DNA from: UBA6382 sp963631415
GTDB lineage: Bacteria > Bacteroidota > Bacteroidia > Bacteroidales > Bacteroidaceae
Assembly (NCBI GenBank): GCA_963631415.1
Contig: CAVGQS010000050.1
Coordinates: 1-16,262, forward strand
Direction: 5' to 3'
Length of the DNA: 16,262 nt
Part shown: positions 4,945 to 12,062 of the stretch, piece after piece
Layout: the number at the start of each line of letters is the position of its first letter
How positions within the stretch are numbered: the stretch's first letter is position 1
The notes under the pieces: generated by a model
What the model was told of the DNA's origin: nothing
The model's database searches: none
The model's input: only the letters and a program-made list of their open reading frames with translations
Translations under genes and position numbers: made by a program

Positions 4945-5184
4945 ATGAAAACCATCCCCACCATCCTCCGCATCGCCGCCCTCTGCATCATCGCAGGCGC
5001 AGGCTTCTTCTTCCTCCTCGGCGAAGAGCATCACGACTCGGCACTCGCCTACGTCCTTCACTTCCTCGCCGACAAAACCCTCGCTGCAGCGCTCATCATC
5101 CTCGCAGCCGCCCTCTACCGCCGCTGGAGCCACACCGACCCGCTGCTCCGCCGCTACCACCACTATTGCATGGAGGACGAATAA
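4945..5184 (+). CDS. Small membrane protein with two transmembrane segments, 79 aa
   Basis: The 79-residue protein has two hydrophobic segments: residues about 6-26 (ILRIAALCIIAGAGFFFLLG) and about 43-60 (TLAAALIILAAALYRRW). A charged loop between them contains EEHHDS. The tail is Arg/His/Tyr rich and ends in acidic residues, so both ends are probably cytoplasmic (N-terminal Lys, C-terminal Arg rich). Small proteins of this shape occur in early regions of Bacteroidales phages, but the role is unknown; superinfection exclusion or holin-like function would be guesses. It ends one base before the next start. C-ending codon bias starts from here on. Confidence 0.75.
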   Translation: MKTIPTILRIAALCIIAGAGFFFLLGEEHHDSALAYVLHFLADKTLAAALIILAAALYRRWSHTDPLLRRYHHYCMEDE

Positions 5185-5185
5185 T

Positions 5186-5458
5186 ATGCTCCAGCTCAAT
5201 TTCCCCGACAAGTGCGTCTCCTACGACACCTTCATCTCACACCTCGCCGCCACCATCGTCAGCTACATCAAGCACGATGCCGCCGACCCCGAATACATCA
5301 GCCAGCGGCAGGCATACCGCCTCTTCGGACGCGCCAACGTCCAGCGGTGGCGCAAGCAGGGTAGGGTAGCGCCCTGCAAACGGCCCGGCAAGGTAGAATA
5401 CCCCACGGCCACCCTGCGCCTGCTCCAGCGCACCCAGCAAGACTATTTCAACATCTAA
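5186..5458 (+). CDS. Winged-HTH/excisionase-like DNA-binding protein, 90 aa
   Basis: Residues about 37-63 read YISQRQAYRLFGRANVQRW followed by a basic turn, the pattern of the MerR/excisionase-type helix-turn-helix (an SQRQAY start, a central FG turn, a Trp-Arg recognition end). Residues 66-80 (RPGKVEYPTATLRLL) fit the wing. The N-terminal 36 residues form a separate helical part (FISHLAATIVSYIK). The family binds DNA as a small architectural protein or transcription regulator. In this context it could be the excisionase partner of the integrase or an early regulator; the integrase lies 2.5 kb away in a different transcript. One base separates it from the preceding stop. Confidence 0.7.
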   Translation: MLQLNFPDKCVSYDTFISHLAATIVSYIKHDAADPEYISQRQAYRLFGRANVQRWRKQGRVAPCKRPGKVEYPTATLRLLQRTQQDYFNI

Positions 5459-5474
5459 ACACATTCCCCCCCCT

Positions 5475-5726
5475 ATGGATTACGCCATCTACAAAACCCT
5501 CAACGGCCAGTACCCCCACATTGTCCACCGATTCTTCCAGGACATGTGCAACCACCGCGCCAAAGCCACCGCACAGGCCAAGCTCAACGACATGTGGCTG
5601 CGCATCCTCCAGCGACCCGCCCTCGCCCACAATGCCACCGGCACCAAAGACGAGTTCTCCTACGACTGCGCGTTCAGCGCCGACACCACAATGCGCATAC
5701 GCTTCTACATCGCACCCATAAAGTAG
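5475..5726 (+). CDS. Hypothetical early protein, 83 aa
   Basis: No family recognised. The 83-residue soluble protein has an N-terminal helical half rich in His and aromatic residues (YPHIVHRFFQDMCNHRAKAT) and a C-terminal half with strand-like FSYDCAF and MRIRFYIAPIK. The start at 5475 lies 16 bases after the previous stop. Two other frames are also open here because of GC-rich third positions, but this one has the normal amino-acid mix and the C-ending codon pattern of its neighbours. It is the last gene before the 5727-5946 leader. Confidence 0.65.
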   Translation: MDYAIYKTLNGQYPHIVHRFFQDMCNHRAKATAQAKLNDMWLRILQRPALAHNATGTKDEFSYDCAFSADTTMRIRFYIAPIK

Positions 5727-5946
5727 CGCACACAGCTCAACCACAATAGCAAAGCCAGCGGAAAGGCATCCCCTTGTGAAGGCTTCGTACCGATTGCTCC
5801 CGCCGGGAGAGACAGCATCCCGGCACACCCGCCGCAGATAGTGCGCTAAACGGATAGGCGCATTCATATTTTTTTTTCAAGGGTTTTCATCATTAGGCGG
5901 TCCGACTCCGCCCTGCGGCACACACACTCAACATTCAAATACACAT
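5727..5946. other. Gene-free leader before the recombination operon
   Basis: No gene seen. It contains a small hairpin CTCCC-GCC-GGGAG (5797-5809), the terminator-like structure at 5840-5877, and a hairpin GGCGG-N7-CCGCC (5896-5912) close to the recT-like start. No TAnnTTTG box was seen, so the RecT-like gene would depend on read-through from the early promoter or on an unrecognised promoter. The arrangement suggests a control point such as termination and antitermination or attenuation, but this is inferred from structure only. Confidence 0.5.
5840..5877 (+). terminator. Intrinsic terminator candidate before the recombination operon
   Basis: AGTGCGC (5840-5846) pairs with GCGCATT (5858-5864), 7 pairs including one G-T, an 11-base loop, then after four bases a run of nine T (5869-5877). 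The stem is short but the T-run is strong. It would separate the early genes (4178-5726) from the RecT operon. Confidence 0.5.
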
Positions 5947-6921
5947 ATGAGCCAAATCACCCTCACCGTCGAGCAGCTCAACAAAATGCAGGCACTCGAC
6001 ATCACACAGTCGCCCATCGTACGCGACAAGTTCATCAACATCTACGACACCCTATGGGGAGCCGGCACAGGCGAACAGGCCTACGAACGCGAGAGCATCT
6101 TCTTCAACAAGACCCTGCGCGACACACCATCGCTGCAGAAAGCCACACCATTCTCGCTCTTCACAGCCTTCATCGACCTCGCCGTCTGCGGACTCTCCCT
6201 CGAACAGGGCACACGGGCACTCTGCTACCTCATCGGCCGCAACGTCAATGCCGGCACACGCGAACACCCCGTGTGGGAAGGACACGCCGTCCTCACCGTC
6301 TCGGCCTACGGCGAACTCGTCCTCCGCGAACGTGCCGGACAGATACGCCACGCCGACAACCCCGTGCTCGTCTACGCCAACGACGAGTTCTCATTCACCG
6401 ACATCGGCGGACAGAAATGCGTCTCCTACACCTGCCACCTCCCTCACTCCGGCCAGCGCATCATCGCATGCTACCTCCGCATTACCCGCGCCGACGGATC
6501 CGTCGACTATGCCGTCATGACCGAGGAAGACTGGGTGCGGCTCGCACAATACTCGGCCAAGCAAGACCGCAAGACCGGACGGGCCAACGCCCTCTACGGT
6601 GTCGACCAGAACGGCGTTGTCAACATCGACCCCGGATTCCTTATGGCAAAATGTGTCAAACACGCATTCAAGACCTACCCCAAGGTGCGCATAGGCCGAG
6701 GCACAGAGCTGCAGAGCAAGCAGACCGAAGACAAGGAGATTGAAATCAACAACGCCCTCTACGGCGTCGAAGGCGTCGACCCCGCCACAGGCCAGCCCGC
6801 ACCGTCCGCGCAGCCCGCATCTCAGGCACCAGCGCCCCAGCCCGCCGAGCCTTTCGGACCTCCCGCCCACGACGTGTCCTCAGGTGTAACCGTTGACGCC
6901 GGCGACGACGATGGCTTCTAA
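5947..6921 (+). CDS. recT: RecT-family single-strand annealing protein
   Basis: A 324-residue recombinase of the RecT family, which coats single-stranded DNA and anneals complementary strands in phage recombination. The N-terminal 250 residues show the family pattern: PFSLFTAFIDLAVCGLSLEQ (68-87), RALCYLIGRNV (90-100), a core with YGELVLRERAG, and a C-terminal DPGFLMAKCVKHAFKTYP (228-245). Residues about 277-324 are a linker rich in Pro, Ala and Gln, ending in an acidic tip DAGDDDGF. It begins the tight operon that contains the RecE-like nuclease (8668-9324), its usual partner. The end overlaps the next small gene by 11 bases. The start at 5947 follows a gene-free leader. Confidence 0.85.
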   Translation: MSQITLTVEQLNKMQALDITQSPIVRDKFINIYDTLWGAGTGEQAYERESIFFNKTLRDTPSLQKATPFSLFTAFIDLAVCGLSLEQGTRALCYLIGRNVNAGTREHPVWEGHAVLTVSAYGELVLRERAGQIRHADNPVLVYANDEFSFTDIGGQKCVSYTCHLPHSGQRIIACYLRITRADGSVDYAVMTEEDWVRLAQYSAKQDRKTGRANALYGVDQNGVVNIDPGFLMAKCVKHAFKTYPKVRIGRGTELQSKQTEDKEIEINNALYGVEGVDPATGQPAPSAQPASQAPAPQPAEPFGPPAHDVSSGVTVDAGDDDGF

Positions 6922-7057
6922 AATACGCAGCGTGTGCCAGGGGTGCCGCTTCACCACCAACGGCATCAACGGCATCTTCTGCACACGCCTACACCGGTAT
7001 GTGCAATACGCCGCCACACAACCCTGCATCTCCATCATCCATCAGCAAAACCCGTAA
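6911..7057 (+). CDS. Small cysteine protein (zinc-knuckle-like), 48 aa
   Basis: A 48-residue gene that starts inside the end of the RecT-like gene (ATG 6911, 11-base overlap) and stops two bases before the 7060 start. It has a CQGC pair (residues 9-12) and, after NGING, FCTRLHRYVQYA with a third Cys at 24 and a fourth at 39 (TQPC). This Cys pattern suggests one zinc site. The tight fit between neighbours and the sensible composition support it. The role is unknown; it may bind nucleic acid or a protein of the recombination machinery. A protein with a similar Cys layout is at 15859-16002. Confidence 0.75.
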   Translation: MASKIRSVCQGCRFTTNGINGIFCTRLHRYVQYAATQPCISIIHQQNP

Positions 7058-7059
7058 TT

Positions 7060-8259
7060 ATGAATACAGAAATCACAATATTCGAGCCGCAGAACTTCGG
7101 CTCCATCGTCCAGGCCGCACCTGTGGCCTACCGAGAAAACCAGATATCCCACGAGCGCTGCATCGCCTACGGCCGGCAACTCCTCCAGCGAGTCAATACC
7201 GAAGGCATGACCGACGCACTCGACCAGGAAGTCGCCACCTTCATCGAACGCGCACGCCGCACCCTACGCAAGATGAATGCCAAGCGCTCTGCCGTCACCC
7301 AACTGTTCGACTCCGTGCGATCTGCCTACACAGGCCTCGAAAACGAAGTCGACCCCGCCAAGCACGGCACCGTACCCGCCCAACTGCAGGAACTGCGCAA
7401 CCAATACGCTGCCCGCAAGCGTGCCGAGTTCGAAGCCGAACGCCGACGCCAGCAACTCCAGCAGGCACGCCAGTCAGCCAAAACCCAGTACACGGCAGAT
7501 GTCGAAGCCTGCCTCAACCTCCAGTTCCGCAACCTCGTCACCGATGCCTGCAACAGCCTCGCGGCACTCGACAAATCCATCACCCTCGACAACTACGACT
7601 CCGTGCTCGCCAACATCATCAAGACTTCCGACCAGCTCCCCAACGGATGGCTCGAAGCACTCGCCCCATCCGTTCACGCCCCCTCACCCCTCACTCCCGA
7701 CGACGAAAAAGCCATAGTCCAGTCCGTCAAGCAGCGCTTCGCCCCACGCTTCACCGAGCGATACACCACCGAGATTACCGACGCCCGCACCCTCATCGTC
7801 GACCGTCTCCCCTCCAAGCGCTGCGAACTCGAACGCATAGCACAGGCCAACGCCGAGGAAGCCGAACGCATCAAGCAGCAGATGGCCCAACGCGAACGTC
7901 TCGAAGCCGAACAGAGAGAAAAAGAACGCGCCGAACGCGAAGCACACGAGAAGGCTGCCGCCGCTCTCGCCGCACAGAAAGCCGAAATCAACTCGCTCTT
8001 CTCCGAAGCACAGGTCATGAGCCAGCATCAGGCCAAGACCTCCGTCAAGAAGCGCATCCACGTCCTCAACCCCGAAGGCTTCATGCAGGTAGTCGGCATG
8101 TGGTGGGCACAACACGGCTCCACACTCACCGTCCCCGAACTCGAAAAGATATTCTCACGCCAGCTCACATTCTGCAACAAGTTGGCAAACGAAAAGACTG
8201 GCGCCGTCCTTATCCAGTCCGAACATATCGAATATGTCGAAGAAATCAAAGCAAAATAA
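7060..8259 (+). CDS. Coiled-coil protein of the recombination module (DUF1351-like layout)
   Basis: A 399-residue protein. The first 100 residues contain ARRTLRKMNAKRSAVTQLFD and a following helix ending in GLENEVD, a layout like that of phage DUF1351 proteins, which also sit near single-strand annealing proteins; this is a resemblance only. Two Arg/Glu/Gln-rich coiled coils follow, about 106-145 and 252-310 (with EAERIKQQMAQRERLEAEQR), and a compact C-terminal domain of about 70 residues. The frame is open upstream to 6934, but that part is a different-frame shadow of the 48-residue gene; the ATG at 7060 fits directly behind it. Probably cytoplasmic, perhaps a scaffold for the nuclease and annealing proteins. 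No catalytic motif seen. Confidence 0.75.
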   Translation: MNTEITIFEPQNFGSIVQAAPVAYRENQISHERCIAYGRQLLQRVNTEGMTDALDQEVATFIERARRTLRKMNAKRSAVTQLFDSVRSAYTGLENEVDPAKHGTVPAQLQELRNQYAARKRAEFEAERRRQQLQQARQSAKTQYTADVEACLNLQFRNLVTDACNSLAALDKSITLDNYDSVLANIIKTSDQLPNGWLEALAPSVHAPSPLTPDDEKAIVQSVKQRFAPRFTERYTTEITDARTLIVDRLPSKRCELERIAQANAEEAERIKQQMAQRERLEAEQREKERAEREAHEKAAAALAAQKAEINSLFSEAQVMSQHQAKTSVKKRIHVLNPEGFMQVVGMWWAQHGSTLTVPELEKIFSRQLTFCNKLANEKTGAVLIQSEHIEYVEEIKAK

Positions 8260-8272
8260 AAATACAAACACT

Positions 8273-8671
8273 ATGAAAGAAAGCGGATATTACCCGGCAG
8301 GCGCAGAGTTCGACCCCCGCGCTCCGTGGAACCAGACCGAACCCGACGAAGCCACACGCGACGTCACCTACTCATGCACCATCCAGCGCACAGCCCCCGT
8401 CTCCACCACCGAATTCTCACCAGGCAGATACGAACAGGACGAAGACGGATACTACATCCACGACGACGACGACTTCTCCGACACGCCCTGGCTCACCGAA
8501 TTCACCGACCAGTACCGCACACCCGCCCAGCTCATCTCCATCCTTCGCGAGATAGCCCTCGAGTTCGCAGCCGGCCGCATACCCAAAAAACGCGCCAGCA
8601 CGTGGCAACACATCGCCGAAGACTGCGACGGATGGGATGTCGACGACGAATATGCAGCAGAAGAAGAATGA
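8273..8671 (+). CDS. Conserved acidic phage protein, 132 aa
   Basis: The start at 8273 (MKESGYYPAGAEFDPRAPWN) is chosen over the in-frame ATG at 8234, which would overlap the previous gene by 26 bases; the segment YYPAGAEFDPRAPWN looks like a conserved N-terminus of a Bacteroidales phage protein, though I have no name for it. A very acidic middle (DEDGYYIHDDDDFSDTPW) follows, then a C-terminal helical part (AQLISILREIALEFAAG) with an acidic tail. Acidic proteins next to nuclease genes can be DNA mimics or inhibitors, but nothing more specific can be said. The stop overlaps the start of the nuclease gene (ATGA), so the two are probably translationally coupled. Confidence 0.75.
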   Translation: MKESGYYPAGAEFDPRAPWNQTEPDEATRDVTYSCTIQRTAPVSTTEFSPGRYEQDEDGYYIHDDDDFSDTPWLTEFTDQYRTPAQLISILREIALEFAAGRIPKKRASTWQHIAEDCDGWDVDDEYAAEEE

Positions 8672-9324
8672 ATCCCGATGCCTACTACGAGCGTTCCGAG
8701 GTCAGCAATTCCGACCTCACCGCACTCAAGAATCTACTGCACCCACACCAGCAGTACGGCGACCGCGAAGCGGCATTCCGGTTCGGCTCACTCGTCGATG
8801 CCATCATCACCGAACCCGACCGAGTCAACTACTACCGCCTCACTGTCGACGACGTGCAGTACACCGACGATGAATTCCGACACGCACGCGAAATGTACCG
8901 CGCACTCCGCACCGAAGCACGCCACGACCCCTTCCTCGCACGCGTCCTCGATACTGCCGACACACAGTGCTGCATGGTCCGTCAGGCGCAACCCTTCAGC
9001 TACGGCGGATTCCCCTTCACCCTCGACGTCCGCTGCAAATGGGACTGGTTCCTCACTCCCTTCGGCTTCGGCGGCGACCTCAAGACCACCTTCGCTTCCA
9101 CACAAAAGGAATTCGACGAAGCAGTCGATTTCTTCGACTGGGACCGCTCGCGCGCATGGTATATGGACATCGCACACTCCGACCGCGATTTCATCTACGC
9201 CATCTCCAAGAAAAACTGCCGCATATTCAAGACCTTCATCCGGCGCGACGACCCCGTCTACGCCGCCGGACGAGCCAAATACGAAGAACTCGCCTTCCAG
9301 TACTGGGCACTCAGCCTTACATAA
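8668..9324 (+). CDS. RecE-like PD-(D/E)XK exonuclease
   Basis: A 218-residue nuclease that would degrade one strand of a DNA end and expose single-stranded DNA for the RecT-like protein. The N-terminus fits the RecE/PDDEXK-like pattern: MNPDAYYERSEVSNSDLTAL, then FRFGSLVDAIITEP (38-50). Active-site candidates are Asp126 (in KWDW) and the Asp137-Leu-Lys139 motif in GFGGDLKTT, followed by a helix DRSRAWYMD (158-167) in place of the usual QxxxY motif. It is shorter than E. coli RecE and resembles the compact C-terminal nuclease domain. The start is fixed by a four-base ATGA overlap with the preceding gene. Together with RecT (2.7 kb upstream) it forms a RecE/RecT-type pair; an alternative is a nuclease acting with the SNF2-type helicase that follows. 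Confidence 0.8.
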   Translation: MNPDAYYERSEVSNSDLTALKNLLHPHQQYGDREAAFRFGSLVDAIITEPDRVNYYRLTVDDVQYTDDEFRHAREMYRALRTEARHDPFLARVLDTADTQCCMVRQAQPFSYGGFPFTLDVRCKWDWFLTPFGFGGDLKTTFASTQKEFDEAVDFFDWDRSRAWYMDIAHSDRDFIYAISKKNCRIFKTFIRRDDPVYAAGRAKYEELAFQYWALSLT

Positions 9325-9325
9325 T

Positions 9326-9580
9326 ATGACACAACTCCCCCCCTCATCACAGGCCAGCCTCCTGCGCCGTCTCCGCCGCCAATGCCCCTTCGCCGTATGG
9401 TCCGGACATTACGGCTACACCTGCGGCGGCACGACAGGCGGCGTCCGGGCATCCACTGCCATCGGCGCACGCTCCAAGGAAGCACGCCACTGCTCGCTGT
9501 CGTGCATCGAGCTGCGCAAGGCAGCCTTCGCACGCGGCATCTCCATCACTCTCTCACCTCGCACTCTCAACAAGCTATGA
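9326..9580 (+). CDS. Small Arg/Cys-rich hypothetical protein, 84 aa
   Basis: An 84-residue basic protein between the nuclease and the helicase. It starts at the ATG at 9326, one base after the nuclease stop, and its TGA overlaps the helicase ATG (ATGA at 9577-9580). It is rich in Arg, Gly and Ser and has Cys residues in CPFAVW, YTCGG and HCSLSC, which could form a metal site. No family recognised. Other frames through this part are also open because the region is GC-rich, but this frame alone matches both junctions. Confidence 0.6.
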   Translation: MTQLPPSSQASLLRRLRRQCPFAVWSGHYGYTCGGTTGGVRASTAIGARSKEARHCSLSCIELRKAAFARGISITLSPRTLNKL

Positions 9581-11037
9581 CAACTCTCCACCACAACCTC
9601 CGCGTAGAGCCATACCCCTACCAGCAAGAGGGCATCATCTTCGGTCTCGAAAAGCGACGGCTGCTCATCGGCGACGAACCGGGACTCGGCAAGACACTCC
9701 AGTCCATCGGTATCGTCGACACCGCCGCTGCCTACCCCTGCCTCGTCATCTGCCCCTCCTCGCTCAAAATCAACTGGCAGCGGGAGTTCCAGAAGTTCAC
9801 CGACAAGCGCGCGCTCGTCCTCGACAACTCATCGCGCTCAGCATGGCCCTACTTCCTCCAGATGGGCATGTTCCACGTCGCCATCGTCAACTACGAGAGC
9901 CTCCGCAAATACTTCGTCTGGGATATTCAGGGCGGTAGCCGCGGCGGGTTCCGGCTCAAAGACGTAGTGTTCAACGACGCCGTCAAAATCTTCCGCTCCG
10001 TCATCATCGACGAGAGCCACCGCGTCAAGGATCCCTCCGCACAGCAGACCATCTTCACACGCGGAATAGCCGAAGGCAAGGACTACCGCATACTCCTTTC
10101 CGGCACACCCGTCGTCAACAGGCCCGCCGACCTCATCGCGCAGCTCTCCATCATGGGCCGTCTGCAGGAATTCGGAGGCCGCACGCAGTTCCTCGCCACC
10201 TATGGCGGGGGCGAAATATCCAAGGAGCGACGCACCACCACCGACGACGACGCACCACGCAACCTCGACCAACTCTCCGCACGCCTCTATGCCACCTGCA
10301 TGATACGGCGCGAAAAGGCAAAAGTCCTCACCCAGCTGCCCGACAAGACACGCACCGACCTCATAGTCGACATCTCCAACCGCGATGAATACGACCTCGC
10401 ACAGGCCGACCTCGCCGAGTACCTCCGCCAGTACACCGAGTGCAACGACCGCGACATACGCCGCAAGATGCGCATGGAAGCACTCGTCAAGTTCATGACC
10501 CTCCGTTCGCTCTCTGCCCGCGGCAAGGTGCAGCAGGCCATCGACTTCACACGCACCTTCCTCGCCAACGGCCGACCTCTCATCCTCTTCTGCTCGCTCC
10601 ACGAGATAGTCCACGAGATACGACGCGCATTCCCCGCCGCCGTCTCCGTCACCGGACGCGACTCCATGCTCCAGAAACAGGCCGCCGTCGACGCCTTCCA
10701 GTCCGGCAAGAGTCCCCTCATCGTCTGCTCCATCAAGGCTGCCGGCGTCGGCCTCACACTCACCGCATCATCCAACGTCGCGTTCATCGAGTTCCCCTGG
10801 ACCTACGCCGACTGCTGCCAGTGCGAAGACCGGGCACACCGCATCGGCCAGCGCGACAACGTCACCTGTTATTATCTCCTCGGCCGTCACACCATCGACC
10901 GCACCCTCTACTCCATCATCCACCGCAAGAAGTCCATCGCCAACCAGATAATGGCCGCCGACGACGACATCCCCACCGATGAGATGTATTTCGACGAACT
11001 CGCCTCACGATTCCTAAACCCCTCCGACGATGGCTGA
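9577..11037 (+). CDS. SNF2-type ATP-dependent DNA translocase/helicase
   Basis: A 486-residue protein with the SNF2/superfamily 2 motif set: motif I GDEPGLGKT (32-40), motif II DESH (145-148), motif III SGTP (175-178), and in the C-terminal lobe GVGLTLT (390-396) and motif VI HRIGQ (421-425). The N-terminal PYPYQQEGI (12-20) is the Q-motif-like region. Such proteins use ATP to move along double-stranded DNA and remodel forks or displace proteins; SMARCAL1-type fork remodellers have the same compact layout. It is short and has no extra DNA-binding domain, so it may depend on a partner. The start is fixed by the ATGA overlap; the end overlaps the next gene by eight bases. In this operon it probably works at recombination intermediates or replication forks of the phage. 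Confidence 0.93.
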   Translation: MTTLHHNLRVEPYPYQQEGIIFGLEKRRLLIGDEPGLGKTLQSIGIVDTAAAYPCLVICPSSLKINWQREFQKFTDKRALVLDNSSRSAWPYFLQMGMFHVAIVNYESLRKYFVWDIQGGSRGGFRLKDVVFNDAVKIFRSVIIDESHRVKDPSAQQTIFTRGIAEGKDYRILLSGTPVVNRPADLIAQLSIMGRLQEFGGRTQFLATYGGGEISKERRTTTDDDAPRNLDQLSARLYATCMIRREKAKVLTQLPDKTRTDLIVDISNRDEYDLAQADLAEYLRQYTECNDRDIRRKMRMEALVKFMTLRSLSARGKVQQAIDFTRTFLANGRPLILFCSLHEIVHEIRRAFPAAVSVTGRDSMLQKQAAVDAFQSGKSPLIVCSIKAAGVGLTLTASSNVAFIEFPWTYADCCQCEDRAHRIGQRDNVTCYYLLGRHTIDRTLYSIIHRKKSIANQIMAADDDIPTDEMYFDELASRFLNPSDDG

Positions 11038-11230
11038 CATCTCCAAAACCACACTCCGGCGCACCATCGCTTACCTCGATGCCGCCGCCGCACTCTACGA
11101 CCGACAGCCCGGCCTGCGCTCATCCAGCCGGGCCTGGTGCATACGGCAACTCATCACAAAACTCAACAAAAAACTCTCATCATCATGCAGCAAGTCACCA
11201 ACCAACGACTCACAGGCCGATACGCCGTAG
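11030..11230 (+). CDS. Small hypothetical protein, 66 aa
   Basis: It starts inside the end of the helicase gene (eight-base overlap). The first 50 residues are a natural-looking helical sequence: TTLRRTIAYLDAAAALYDRQ, a turn PGLRSSSRAW and a helix CIRQLITKLNKKL. The last 15 residues are Ser/Thr/Asp rich and lie in the 46-base overlap with the next gene. No family recognised; the pattern resembles a small conserved phage protein that follows helicase genes in Bacteroidales phages, as far as I recall. Cytoplasmic, basic, possibly nucleic-acid binding. Confidence 0.65.
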   Translation: MADISKTTLRRTIAYLDAAAALYDRQPGLRSSSRAWCIRQLITKLNKKLSSSCSKSPTNDSQADTP

Positions 11231-11394
11231 TCAAAATCTTCCCACACATCCACGCCCTCAAGGTAGAAGTCCAACAGACATTCTACGACGAAGACAACAC
11301 CAATGCCACCGACACCTTCTGGCGCCTCGCTTCCGACAAGGACATCCTCGAACTCAACATACCCGTAGCACACTGCTACTCGGTCAAACAATAA
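11185..11394 (+). CDS. Small hypothetical protein, 69 aa
   Basis: The frame is open from 11137, but the ATG at 11185 is preferred, since the upstream part is Thr/His/Gln-rich and unnatural. The 69-residue protein begins MQQVTNQRLTGRYAVVKIF and then has strand-like ALKVEVQQTFY, an acidic loop DEDNTNATD and a C-terminal strand AHCYSV. The mixed alpha/beta layout suggests a small folded domain of unknown function. Its start overlaps the end of the 11030 gene by 46 bases. It is followed by 22 AT-rich bases and the HU-like gene. Confidence 0.65.
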   Translation: MQQVTNQRLTGRYAVVKIFPHIHALKVEVQQTFYDEDNTNATDTFWRLASDKDILELNIPVAHCYSVKQ

Positions 11395-11416
11395 TCATTC
11401 TAAAAACAAATTCATC

Positions 11417-11704
11417 ATGACAAAAAACGACATCATCCGCAAGCTCACCGAGCAGACAGACCTCACAGCTTCGCAAGCCAATCACGCCGTCGACGGCATC
11501 ATCACCATCCTTTCCGACGCACTCGCATCGGGCGATGCCGTATACCTTCGCGGCTTCGCCACCATCGACACAGTGCAGCACGCCGGACGCATAGCACACA
11601 ATTTCGCTACCGGCGCCGCCATCCAACTGGCGCCACGCCGCCAAGTCAAGTTCCACGCATGCAAAGCGCTGCAGGCTCGCATCAACCCCAATGAACATCA
11701 ATGA
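11417..11704 (+). CDS. HU/IHF-family DNA-binding protein
   Basis: A 95-residue member of the HU/IHF family: the N-terminal MTKNDIIRKLTEQTDLTASQ helix, a helix AVDGIITILSDALASGD, the strand VYLRGFATIDTVQ and a C-terminal arm GRIAHNFATGAAIQLAPRR with the usual VKFHACKALQ ending. The usual RNPxTG tip has become HNFATG, so the DNA-inserting arm tip lacks the standard Arg-Asn-Pro. Such proteins bend DNA and compact it; in a phage they assist recombination, replication or packaging. It overlaps the next gene by 14 bases. A phage copy may compete with, or replace, the host HU protein. Confidence 0.92.
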   Translation: MTKNDIIRKLTEQTDLTASQANHAVDGIITILSDALASGDAVYLRGFATIDTVQHAGRIAHNFATGAAIQLAPRRQVKFHACKALQARINPNEHQ

Positions 11705-12050
11705 ATATCTTGCCAAGGTCAAAGGCAAAGGCAATAAGTATCACGCCCAGAAATCGGGCGGATACGACTCACGCAAGGAGCACAGGCGAGCCAACGAGCT
11801 GCGCCTGCTCCAGCGTGCCGGCATCATCTCCGCACTGCAAGAGCAAGTCCGCTACGAACTCATACCGGCACAGCGCGACGCCCAAGGCCGCGTCATCGAA
11901 CGGGCCTGCTCCTACATAGCCGACTTCGTCTATACCGACCAGCACGGCAACACCATCGTCGAGGACATCAAAGGCATGCGCACCGACGTCTACCGCATCA
12001 AACGCAAACTCATGCTCTACGTCCATGGCATAAAAATCACCGAACGATAA
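11691..12050 (+). CDS. DUF1064-like PD-(D/E)XK phage endonuclease
   Basis: A 119-residue protein matching the DUF1064 pattern: KYHAQKSGGYDSRKE (16-30) at the front with Glu30 as candidate active-site residue, EQVRYEL (51-57), YIADFVYTD (75-83) with Asp78, and VEDIKGMRT (90-98) with Asp92-Ile-Lys94 as the D-x-K motif, then a helix KRKLMLYVHG. These small phage nucleases are related to Holliday-junction or branched-DNA nucleases (RecU-like). It follows the HU-like gene with a 14-base overlap. It would process branched intermediates of recombination or replication. Specificity cannot be read from sequence. Confidence 0.85.
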   Translation: MNINEYLAKVKGKGNKYHAQKSGGYDSRKEHRRANELRLLQRAGIISALQEQVRYELIPAQRDAQGRVIERACSYIADFVYTDQHGNTIVEDIKGMRTDVYRIKRKLMLYVHGIKITER

Positions 12051-12062
12051 TCATCTCCCATT

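Noticed and set aside
5448..5867. - strand frame over the 5475 gene and leader
   Set aside because: Covers a hairpin-rich leader and a better + strand gene, and lacks C-ending codon bias.
6054..6743. +1-frame Arg/His-rich frame within recT
   Set aside because: Typical out-of-frame translation of GC-rich, C-ending coding DNA; the recT frame is well supported.
6999..8276. Long Arg-rich frame over the coiled-coil gene
   Set aside because: Out-of-frame shadow with extreme Arg/Pro/Thr content. The 7060 frame shows real coiled coils and fits both junctions.
9838..10614. 258-residue - strand frame inside the helicase
   Set aside because: Antisense shadow rich in Val, Gly, Glu and Cys. The helicase frame carries all SNF2 motifs.
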